A stretch of 35,768 nucleotides of DNA. It comes from Gemmatimonadaceae bacterium (GTDB lineage: Bacteria; Gemmatimonadota; Gemmatimonadetes; Gemmatimonadales; Gemmatimonadaceae). The notes under the pieces were generated by a model. That model had not been told where the DNA came from. It ran no database searches and saw only the letters and a list, made by a program, of their open reading frames with translations. Both the position numbers and the translations under genes were made by a program. Position 1 is the first letter of the stretch. Each line of letters begins with the position of its first letter. Below are positions 8,440 to 14,580 of this stretch, one piece after another. The stretch is from positions 1 to 35,768 of the forward strand of contig JADYYN010000248.1 in NCBI GenBank assembly GCA_020853635.1, in the 5' to 3' direction.

Positions 8440-10351
8440 GTGTGTCGACGTCGTAGCGTCGTCCGGCGCGCAGCACCGTCTCGATCTTCGCTAGCTCGCT
8501 GATCTTCTCGCTGGGCTTGCCGTTCACGATGATGAGATCGGCCACCTTGCCCACGCTGATGCTGCCGTAGTCGGCCGCGTCCTTCATGAACCGCGCGGCG
8601 TCGATGGTCGCGATCTGCAGCACGCGCGGTGCGGGGATCCCCGCCATCTCATACATCTCGAGCTCGCGGCGGAACGTCGACCCGCTGGAGTTGTCCGTGC
8701 CGGCGATGAGCGGGATGCCGTGCGCGTAGAGGCGACGGATGAGCTGCATGTAGGCGCTGTCGGCCTTCATCTGGTTCGTGGAGCCGCCGGCGCCGACGAT
8801 CGCGCCACCACCGCCGATCCACAGATTGAACGTGCCGTCGATCGCCGTGCCGCGCGCCTTGAGGAAGTCCAGCAGCTTGGTCATGCCTGCGGAGTTCACG
8901 TCGAACGTCGGTGCGACCGCGGTGGCGACCTGCGAGTAGGCCCGCATGGTCGGCAGGTAGAGCGAGTCGGGGAAGAAGTTCGAGAACAGGAACGCCGCGT
9001 GCTGGATCTCGTCATAGCCGAGTGCGACGGCTGCTTCGATGCTGATGCCGCGCGGGATGTGTCCGCTGAGGAGCATGCCGTGCTTCTTCGCTTCGGCCGC
9101 GATGGTGGGGATGAGGTCGGGATGCACGACGTTGTAGAGCTTGATCTGCTTGTAGCCGTTGGCGGCGTACTTGCTCACCCAGGCGCGTGCTTCTGCTTCA
9201 TCGCGGGCGATCGCTTCGGTGGGGCCGGCCCACGCGAGCGGGCCTTCGATGAAGCCGGCGAGCACGAGGCGCGGCGTCGCGAGTTTGCCGGCGCGTTCGC
9301 GGTCGCGGATGGACACGGCGACATCCATGTCCGCCGCCATGTCGCGCACGGTGGTGAGGCCGTTCGCGAGCTGCGTGAGGCCGAGTCCCGCCTGTTGGCC
9401 GACCTGAGTGTGACCATGCATGTCCCACATGCCGGGCATGACCGTCTTGCCCTTGGCATCGATGATGGTCGCACCCGCGGGGATCGTGACCGTCTCCGCC
9501 GCACCGACCGCGACGATGCGATCGCCGCGCACGAGCACCGTCTGGGCGGGGCGCAGCACACCGGCTTCGCTGTCGAACACGTCGCCGTTGATGATCGCGA
9601 TGTGCGTGTTGGTCGCGGTGACGGCGGTCTTGGCGAGCGCCTCACCCTGTGCTGCGCGCCACTTGAGCTCGATCGCGCGGAAGACGGGGAGCAGTGCGGT
9701 CACGTCGCGGCGCACGGTGATGAACCACTGCACGTCGGTCGCGAGCAGTTCGCCCTTCTCGTCGAGCCACACGCCTTGATGGTTGCGCGTGGTGCCGCGC
9801 TGCATCATCACGAGACGCGCGCGTTGCACGCGCCCGTTGGTGCGGAACGTCGTGTCGGCGATGATGCTCGCGCGGAGGTCACCACCCGCGATCATGCTGC
9901 CGCGGCGGTCGGGGAGCGCGAGCAGCGTGCGCGCGACCATGGCCTGCTCGAACGGTGTCCCACCGCGCAGTCCTACGATGGAGCTCGCGGTGCGCGCGAT
10001 GGTCGCCGTGGGCGCCGTGCCGAAGGAGAATCGCACAGAATCGCCGACGACCTCGAACCGCTCCGTCGCCGGGCCGGCGCTCCCGTCGGGCAACACGGCG
10101 CGCTGCTCACCGCCACGCACGCCGCCATCAGGCCCGAGCGCGTAGCGCGTCTCCACGCGGCCGCCGCGATTGCGGTCGGTATAGATGTGGCGGACGATCA
10201 TGGAGTCACGCGTGCGCCGCACCTCCATGGTGCCTGCGGTGCGTCCGTGGTTGTCGACGATCCACGAGGACGCCGCCGTCTGCGCGGTCGCAGACGCAGA
10301 AGCGAGTGCCGTCAGGAGGATGACTGCGGATACCGACAGAGAGCGACGCAT
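8417..10351 (-). CDS. Exported metal-dependent amidohydrolase with extra N-terminal domain
   Basis: A 644-residue protein. A signal peptide (MRRSLSVSAVILLTALASASATAQ) fixes the start, and GGTGGG precedes the ATG. Residues about 30-240 form a beta-rich domain I do not recognise. From about 250 on it is an amidohydrolase of the imidazolonepropionase/prolidase-like exported group: NGDVFDSEAG small beta-domain, DMHGHTQ metal motif, a Lys in YKQIKLYNVV where the family has its carbamylated Lys, LSGHIP and EIQHAAF metal histidines, and GTDNSSG with the final Asp. All expected metal ligands are present, so activity is likely, on an amide or cyclic peptide-like substrate that cannot be named. The long leader upstream (10352-10495) is shared with the copper genes on the other strand. 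Confidence 0.9.
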   Translation of the reverse strand: MRRSLSVSAVILLTALASASATAQTAASSWIVDNHGRTAGTMEVRRTRDSMIVRHIYTDRNRGGRVETRYALGPDGGVRGGEQRAVLPDGSAGPATERFEVVGDSVRFSFGTAPTATIARTASSIVGLRGGTPFEQAMVARTLLALPDRRGSMIAGGDLRASIIADTTFRTNGRVQRARLVMMQRGTTRNHQGVWLDEKGELLATDVQWFITVRRDVTALLPVFRAIELKWRAAQGEALAKTAVTATNTHIAIINGDVFDSEAGVLRPAQTVLVRGDRIVAVGAAETVTIPAGATIIDAKGKTVMPGMWDMHGHTQVGQQAGLGLTQLANGLTTVRDMAADMDVAVSIRDRERAGKLATPRLVLAGFIEGPLAWAGPTEAIARDEAEARAWVSKYAANGYKQIKLYNVVHPDLIPTIAAEAKKHGMLLSGHIPRGISIEAAVALGYDEIQHAAFLFSNFFPDSLYLPTMRAYSQVATAVAPTFDVNSAGMTKLLDFLKARGTAIDGTFNLWIGGGGAIVGAGGSTNQMKADSAYMQLIRRLYAHGIPLIAGTDNSSGSTFRRELEMYEMAGIPAPRVLQIATIDAARFMKDAADYGSISVGKVADLIIVNGKPSEKISELAKIETVLRAGRRYDVDTLRARLNR

Positions 10352-10383
10352 GAACCCACCGGGAAGAGTGTCCGCCAAATCTG

Positions 10384-10445
10384 CCCCCGCCCCCCGCATC
10401 CCGCACCTCACCACCCTCCACCTTCCCCAATCCCCCATCCGCCCT
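10384..10445 (-). promoter_or_regulatory. G-rich tract in the amidohydrolase leader (possible G-quadruplex)
   Basis: On the minus strand this stretch has many G runs (for example GGGCGG, GGGGG, GGGG, AGGGTGG, then GGGGGG and GGGGG) separated by 1-8 bases. It lies between the amidohydrolase start (10351) and the copper genes. Such spacing can form G-quadruplexes in DNA or RNA. Read from the sequence; any regulatory effect is inference. It also resembles the purine-rich heptads seen at 5834-5927. Confidence 0.3.
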
Positions 10446-10450
10446 TACAA

Positions 10451-10495
10451 TAGGGGGGTAGGGTATAAGGAATCACCTATAAACCAGGCGGGTAT
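10451..10495 (+). promoter_or_regulatory. Likely promoter/operator of the copper genes (CsoR-type candidate)
   Basis: This is an A+T-rich island with G runs, unlike the rest of the window: TAGGGGGGTAGGGTATAAGG, then CACCTATAAACC and GGCGGGTAT up to the ATG at 10496. GGGTA recurs three times. CsoR operators in other bacteria are G/C-tract sites flanked by TA steps (TAC/GTA next to runs of C or G) near the -10 region. TATAAG (10464-10469) and TATAAA (10478-10483) are possible -10 boxes. I see no convincing -35. Binding of the CsoR encoded at 10702-11004 is inferred from context. Confidence 0.4.
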
Positions 10496-10705
10496 ATGTC
10501 CAAACTCACGTTCGAAATCACCGGCATGACCTGCGGCCACTGCGTCGCCGCGGTCGATCGCACCCTGAAGGGCCTCGACGGCGTCTCCACGCGCGACGTG
10601 AAGATCGGCAGCGCGGACGTCGAGTTCGACGAGTCGCGTCTCTCGGCCGCGCAGATCGCGCAGGCGATCGCCGATGAGGGCTACGTTGTCGTCGGCACGC
10701 GATGA
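10496..10705 (+). CDS. copZ: Heavy-metal-associated (HMA) domain copper chaperone
   Basis: A 69-residue single-domain protein with the HMA (ferredoxin-like) fold pattern. The metal site is GMTCGHC (Cys13, Cys16), and the central GVSTRDVKIGSADVEFD and C-terminal IADEGYVVV match CopZ-type chaperones. These cytosolic proteins carry Cu(I) to exporters or sensors. Its stop overlaps the start of the next gene in an ATGA (10702-10705), so the two are probably translated together. No copper P-type ATPase follows in the window, which is unusual for a copZ-csoR pair. The symbol follows family and context, not an experiment. Confidence 0.9.
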   Translation: MSKLTFEITGMTCGHCVAAVDRTLKGLDGVSTRDVKIGSADVEFDESRLSAAQIAQAIADEGYVVVGTR

Positions 10706-11004
10706 AACGCGCACCTCTCAAAGCGCTGGCCGTCGATGGCGGCGTGAAGGATCGCAACCTCAAGCGCCTGCGCCGCATCGAGGGGCAGGTACGCGGATTG
10801 CAGAAGATGGTCGAAGACGATCGCTACTGCGCCGAGATCATGACGCAGATCTCCAGTGTGCAGGAGGCGCTGCGGGGCGTGAGTCGCGAGTTGATGCGCA
10901 ATCATCTCAAGCACTGCGCGACGTCGGCCTTCAAGAAGGGCGAAGACGAAGCTGAACAGATGTACGATGAACTGGTGGACCTGATGTACAAACACAATCG
11001 CTGA
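10702..11004 (+). CDS. csoR: CsoR-family Cu(I)-sensing transcriptional repressor
   Basis: A 100-residue all-helical DUF156/CsoR protein: RNLKRLRRIEGQVRGLQKMVEDDRYC at the start, then a helix with QISSVQEALRGV, and NHLKHC. The Cu(I) ligand set is complete: Cys43, His68 and Cys72, with the same spacing (25 and 4) as Cys36/His61/Cys65 of characterised CsoR. This separates it from nickel RcnR and formaldehyde FrmR types. CsoR leaves its operator when it binds Cu(I), so it likely represses its own operon through the G-run region at 10451-10495. Four-base overlap with the chaperone. Confidence 0.93.
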   Translation: MKRAPLKALAVDGGVKDRNLKRLRRIEGQVRGLQKMVEDDRYCAEIMTQISSVQEALRGVSRELMRNHLKHCATSAFKKGEDEAEQMYDELVDLMYKHNR

Positions 11005-11034
11005 TCGTCGTCTCTCCCCGAAGAACAACACCCG

Positions 11035-12027
11035 ATGCCGACTCCACTCCCCGCCGACTGGCCGATCCAGTACGATGATGTGCTCGCCGCGCGTGAGCGT
11101 CTCGCGCCGCACTTGGCCCCCACCGCGCTGCGTCAGTATCCGCAGCTGGATGAGCTCGTGGGCCACGGCATCCGTGTGTCGGTGAAGCACGAGAACCATC
11201 ATCCCACGCAGAGCTTCAAGATCCGCAACGGGCTCAACGCGATCCTCGGCCGCACCGAGGAGCAGCGCGCGCGCGGCGTGATTGGCGCGAGCACTGGGAA
11301 TCACGGGCTCGGTGTCTCGTACGGTGGGCGACTCACCGGCACTGCGGTCACCATCTGTGTGCCAGAGGGCAACAACCCCGCGAAGAACGCTGCGATCAAG
11401 TCGCTGGGCGCGGAGTTGGTGGAAGTCGGCGCCACGTACGACGAGACCGTGCGCGCCTGTGGTGAGATGGCGAAGCAGCGCGGGCTCGCACTGCTGCATT
11501 CGACCAACGATCCGCTCGTCGTGGCCGGCGCGGGCACGATGACGATGGAGATCCTCGAGCAGGCCCCGGAACTTGACGCGCTGATCATCGCGCTGGGCGG
11601 TGGCTCGCAGTCGGTGGGCGCGATGACGGTCGCGTCGGTGCGGAAGCCCGGTCTCAAGGTGTACGCCGTGGGAGCGAGCGCGGCGCCCGCGCAGTACGAG
11701 AGCTGGCAGCAGGGTGTGCGGCTCGAGAATCAGCCCGCGAAGACCTTCGCCGAGGGCATCGCGACGGGCTCGGCGTACACGCTGACGTTCGAGGCGCTGC
11801 GCGCTGGGCTTGCCGGCTTCGTGACTGTGAGTGAGGAGGAGATGTATGCGGCGGTGCGTGACTTGATCCGCATCACGCGCAATCTGCCGGAGGGCGCAGG
11901 GGCGGCGGGATTGGCCGGGCTGCGCAAACTCGCACCCGAGTTGGCGGGCAAGCGTGTGGGCATCGTGATGTGTGGCGGGAACCTGAGCGACAAGGACCTC
12001 TCGATCGCGATCGGCGGAACCGCCTGA
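11035..12027 (+). CDS. PLP-dependent serine/threonine dehydratase-like enzyme (fold type II)
   Basis: A 330-residue protein without a signal peptide. The PLP lysine motif is PTQSFKIRNG (Lys62), where classical threonine dehydratases have SFKxRGA. GASTGNHGLGVSY is the substrate/phosphate-binding Asn loop. The phosphate loop reads ALGGGSQSVG instead of the usual GGGGL. The C-terminal VMCGGN matches the Ser/Gly-Asn position near the PLP ring nitrogen. The length fits single-domain dehydratases with no ACT regulatory domain, so a catabolic Ser/Thr or hydroxy-amino-acid ammonia-lyase is likely. The altered loops leave the substrate open. It lies 30 bp after csoR and 24 bp before the plug-tailed gene, possibly in one transcript. 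Confidence 0.85.
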   Translation: MPTPLPADWPIQYDDVLAARERLAPHLAPTALRQYPQLDELVGHGIRVSVKHENHHPTQSFKIRNGLNAILGRTEEQRARGVIGASTGNHGLGVSYGGRLTGTAVTICVPEGNNPAKNAAIKSLGAELVEVGATYDETVRACGEMAKQRGLALLHSTNDPLVVAGAGTMTMEILEQAPELDALIIALGGGSQSVGAMTVASVRKPGLKVYAVGASAAPAQYESWQQGVRLENQPAKTFAEGIATGSAYTLTFEALRAGLAGFVTVSEEEMYAAVRDLIRITRNLPEGAGAAGLAGLRKLAPELAGKRVGIVMCGGNLSDKDLSIAIGGTA

Positions 12028-12051
12028 AGGGATGTGGGGTAGGGAGGCGTC

Positions 12052-13398
12052 ATGCGCGCCCCCACCCGCGCACGTGCTGGCCTTTGCGCCCTCGTGTTCG
12101 CTCCCACCGTCGTTGCGGCGCAGAGCGGGCGGATCGAGGGCGCGTTGCGTGATTCGCTGCTGACGCGTGTGGCGGGTGCCGCGCAGCCGTTGCCGTATCG
12201 TCCTCTGGTGAACGCGACGGTGACGCTCGACGGTGGTGCACGCCGCGCGACGACCGATTCGCTTGGGCGCTTCGTGTTCGAGGGTGTGGCGCCTGGCACG
12301 CATCGGATCGCGTACTACGAGCGCTGGCTCGAGCAGACCGGCTTGGGTCCGCTGGGTGGCGAGGTGCAGGTCACGGCCGATTCGACGACGCGGCTGCTCG
12401 TTGCGACGCCCTCGCTGCTTACACTGCACCGCATGCACTGCCAGAGCGACCTCGGCGAGGGCTATGGTGTGTTGCTCGGTGAGGTGCGCGACGCTGCGGG
12501 GATGCCGGTGGTCGGGGTGCAGGTGCGGGGGCGCTGGCGCGAGTTAGCACCGGAGCGAAATCGATCGACGGAGATGCGTGAGAGTTCCGTGATCCGGCGC
12601 GGGCTTACGACCAGCAGCGGGAGCTACGTACTCTGCGCGGTGCCGCTCGATGCGGAGTTCGATCTGGATGTGGTGGCGAACGACGCGCCACTCACGCGGC
12701 TCGTGGCACATCTCCGCGATCCGGTGTCGCGCCGCGACCTGATGGTGGGCGACAGCACGCGCGAAGTGCGCGTGAGTGGGGTCCTGCGTGACTCGCTCGG
12801 CTCGCCGGTGTCCGGCGCGACGGTGCTGGTGCTCGGCGATTCGTCGCGGCGCGTGCGGACGGATGCGGGTGGGCGGTATGCGCTGTCGCTGCGCGGATGG
12901 CGGAGTCAGCAGCTCGCCACGCGCGCGATCGGGTTCACGCCGGCGGTGATCGACGTGAATCCTGTGGCGGAGGAGGTCGAGGTGGCGGCGGTGCAGCTGG
13001 AGCCGTTCGTGTTCACGCTCGACACGGCGCGGGTGGTGGGGCGGCGGGACATGTTGGATTGGAAGCCGGACTTCGAGTGGCGGCGGCAGCGCGAGACGGG
13101 TGGGTTTGTGACGGAGGAGCAGCTGAAGAAGATGCCTCAGGTGACGCCCAATGCGGTGGCCAACCTCGTGCCGCGACTGCGCAGCACCGGTAGAAGCCTC
13201 GCAATCAAGGTCGGTCTGAAAGTCTGCAGTCCGCGGTGGTTCATCGATGGATATGATGAAGGTGTTGTTCTGGTCGAGGGCACTCTCACGCCGATCCTGA
13301 ACCGTGCCCGCTCAATCGAAGTGTACACCGCCCAGTTCGCCCCGCCGAAGTTCACCGACTTCGATGGCTGCGGCGCGATAGTCATCTGGACCCGCTGA
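12052..13398 (+). CDS. Exported carboxypeptidase-regulatory-like protein with TonB-plug-like tail
   Basis: A 448-residue protein with a short signal peptide (ending VVAAQSG) and a strong GGGAGG-like site (GGGAGG then cgtc) before the ATG. Three regulatory-like beta-sandwich domains follow: about 22-120 (TTDSLGRFVFEGVAPG), 135-235 (GLTTSSGSYVLCAVP) and 238-320 (RTDAGGRYALSL). The last 120 residues are plug-like (FVTEEQLKKMP, A..VPRLRSTGRSL, C.PRWFIDGYDEG, RARSIEVYTA) and end DGCGAIVIWTR, almost the same as the gene at 2-2431. Two conserved cysteines (before PRWFIDG and in DGCG) could form a disulfide. No beta-barrel follows. It is likely at the outer surface, function unknown. A strong hairpin terminator follows. 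Confidence 0.9.
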   Translation: MRAPTRARAGLCALVFAPTVVAAQSGRIEGALRDSLLTRVAGAAQPLPYRPLVNATVTLDGGARRATTDSLGRFVFEGVAPGTHRIAYYERWLEQTGLGPLGGEVQVTADSTTRLLVATPSLLTLHRMHCQSDLGEGYGVLLGEVRDAAGMPVVGVQVRGRWRELAPERNRSTEMRESSVIRRGLTTSSGSYVLCAVPLDAEFDLDVVANDAPLTRLVAHLRDPVSRRDLMVGDSTREVRVSGVLRDSLGSPVSGATVLVLGDSSRRVRTDAGGRYALSLRGWRSQQLATRAIGFTPAVIDVNPVAEEVEVAAVQLEPFVFTLDTARVVGRRDMLDWKPDFEWRRQRETGGFVTEEQLKKMPQVTPNAVANLVPRLRSTGRSLAIKVGLKVCSPRWFIDGYDEGVVLVEGTLTPILNRARSIEVYTAQFAPPKFTDFDGCGAIVIWTR

Positions 13399-13405
13399 CA
13401 AACAA

Positions 13406-13436
13406 ACGCGGGGGCCGGCTTCGCCGGCCCCCGCGT
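13406..13436. terminator. Strong bidirectional hairpin terminator
   Basis: Perfect 14-bp arms: ACGCGGGGGCCGGC (13406-13419) and its complement (13423-13436), with a TTC loop. It starts 8 bp after the stop of the plug-tailed gene and ends 20 bp before the stop of the convergent RidA gene. No long T run follows on the plus side, but TTTGTTTGT follows on the minus strand. The clearest terminator in the window. Confidence 0.8.
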
Positions 13437-13455
13437 CATTCCGCCCAGTCGCCGC

Positions 13456-13908
13456 CTACTTCGCCGGCATCACCGCAATACACTCGATCTCCAACTTCGC
13501 CCCCGGCACCACGAGCGCCTTCACCACCACCGTGGTCCGCGCCGGCGGCGCGCTCGGCCAGAACGCCGCGTACGCCTCGTTCATCCCGCGGAAGTCCGAG
13601 CCCTCGACGAGGAACACCGTGCACTTCACCGCGTTCTCCATCGTCGTGCCGGCCATCTCGAGCGTGCGCTTGAGGTTCTCCAGCGTGCTCTTGGTCTGCC
13701 CCTGAATGGTCGTGTCGGCATTGGCACCGCGCGAGGGCAGTGCGCCCGACGCATAGACCATGTTGCCCACGCGGATCGCCGGCGTGAGCGTAGCGGACGA
13801 CTGGCCGAGCGCTTCACGCGCTTGCGCGGCGAGCGGGGCCGCGGCCACGACGAGCAGGGCCGCGACAGCGGCCACGCGGCAGAGCGAACGGATCGAAGTG
13901 CGACGCAT
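13456..13908 (-). CDS. Exported RidA-family (Rid) imine deaminase-like protein
   Basis: A 150-residue protein. Residues 1-29 are a signal peptide (MRRTSIRSLCR, hydrophobic core, PLAAQA), which is unusual because classic RidA is cytosolic. The Rid fold is complete: AIRVGNMVYASGALP, QTKSTLENLKRTLEMAG, FRGMNEAYAAFW and PPARTTV with Arg124 (equivalent to the catalytic Arg of RidA), then LEIECIA with Glu140. RidA hydrolyses reactive enamines and imines left by amino-acid enzymes. ATG 13908 is chosen because GGAG lies seven bases upstream; the TTG at 13926 would place that site inside the gene. It follows the cytochrome c gene by 14 bp and is divergent from an exported amine-oxidase-like gene, suggesting a periplasmic imine-handling role (inference). 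Confidence 0.88.
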   Translation of the reverse strand: MRRTSIRSLCRVAAVAALLVVAAAPLAAQAREALGQSSATLTPAIRVGNMVYASGALPSRGANADTTIQGQTKSTLENLKRTLEMAGTTMENAVKCTVFLVEGSDFRGMNEAYAAFWPSAPPARTTVVVKALVVPGAKLEIECIAVMPAK

Positions 13909-13922
13909 CGAAAGACTCCGGG

Positions 13923-14408
13923 TCAACGAGAGGTGGCGGACGATGCCGCCGGGAAGGACAACTTGCTCGTCGCGAGCGCCGCGCTGTCCGACGAGATCGC
14001 GCTGGTGCCCACCGGCATGCCGTTGAGCTTCATCAAGTATGCGACGATCGCGGTGTATGTGCCCTGCGTGAGCGAGCCCGGTTCATGCTCGGGCATGGTG
14101 GAGCGGATCAACTCGTACAGATCGAACGCGCTGCGCCCGCCCCACTTGAGACGGAAATCAGGGTTCGACACCGAACCCACCGCGTGACACTCCAGGCAGA
14201 CGGCGCGGAACCACTGGTCGCCGAGGTCGATCTGCTTCACCGCAGCCTCGGCGGCGACGGCACTGGAGTCGGTGGTCGGTGACGGCGGCGGCGTCGGAAC
14301 GGGCGTCTGCGCCCGCACTGTCTGCGGCAGGACGGCGAGCAGAGTGCCGCAGAACACGCCGCACAGCAGCGCCGCGGCGACGGGCGTAAGGAGTCGGGGG
14401 GAACGCAT
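13923..14408 (-). CDS. Exported small monohaem cytochrome c
   Basis: A 161-residue protein with a signal peptide (MRSPRLLTPVAAALLCG...VRAQ) and a Pro/Thr linker (about 35-50). The haem site is CLECH (Cys71, Cys74, His75), and Met105 in STMPEHEPGSL is the likely sixth ligand. Then comes the YTAIVAYLMKLNGMPVG ending common in cytochromes that pair with quinoprotein or other periplasmic dehydrogenases. The cytochrome at 21214-21657 is its paralogue with identical His-to-Met spacing (30). It should accept electrons in the periplasm. The gene is first in a two-gene run with RidA and divergent from the FAD enzyme at 14581, which could be its electron donor. The start has no clear ribosome-binding site; the signal peptide sets it. 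Confidence 0.9.
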   Translation of the reverse strand: MRSPRLLTPVAAALLCGVFCGTLLAVLPQTVRAQTPVPTPPPSPTTDSSAVAAEAAVKQIDLGDQWFRAVCLECHAVGSVSNPDFRLKWGGRSAFDLYELIRSTMPEHEPGSLTQGTYTAIVAYLMKLNGMPVGTSAISSDSAALATSKLSFPAASSATSR

Positions 14409-14580
14409 CGCGATGGAAGCTGACGAGGCGCCTTCGCGTGGGCAAGTGCCCTCGGCAGCGCTGAGACGCCGCCCTCGCCCAGTCGCGCTCTGCCGATTGC
14501 CAACCCTCCGTGCAAGAGCGACTTTTGCCCTCGCGAAGTCCGCAAGTCCGCTCCCTGTCCCACACCCCGCCCCCGCCGTC

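Noticed and set aside
8720-10453. Plus-strand frame of 577 codons opposite the amidohydrolase
   Set aside because: No protein-like pattern; the opposite strand has a signal peptide and full metal-site motifs.
10681-12438. Minus-strand frame of 585 codons across csoR and the dehydratase
   Set aside because: Antisense to two recognised genes; composition dominated by Arg and His.
14272-14580. Upstream extension of the FAD enzyme frame into the cytochrome gene
   Set aside because: ATG 14581 is followed by a twin-arginine signal; the extension overlaps the divergent cytochrome c.
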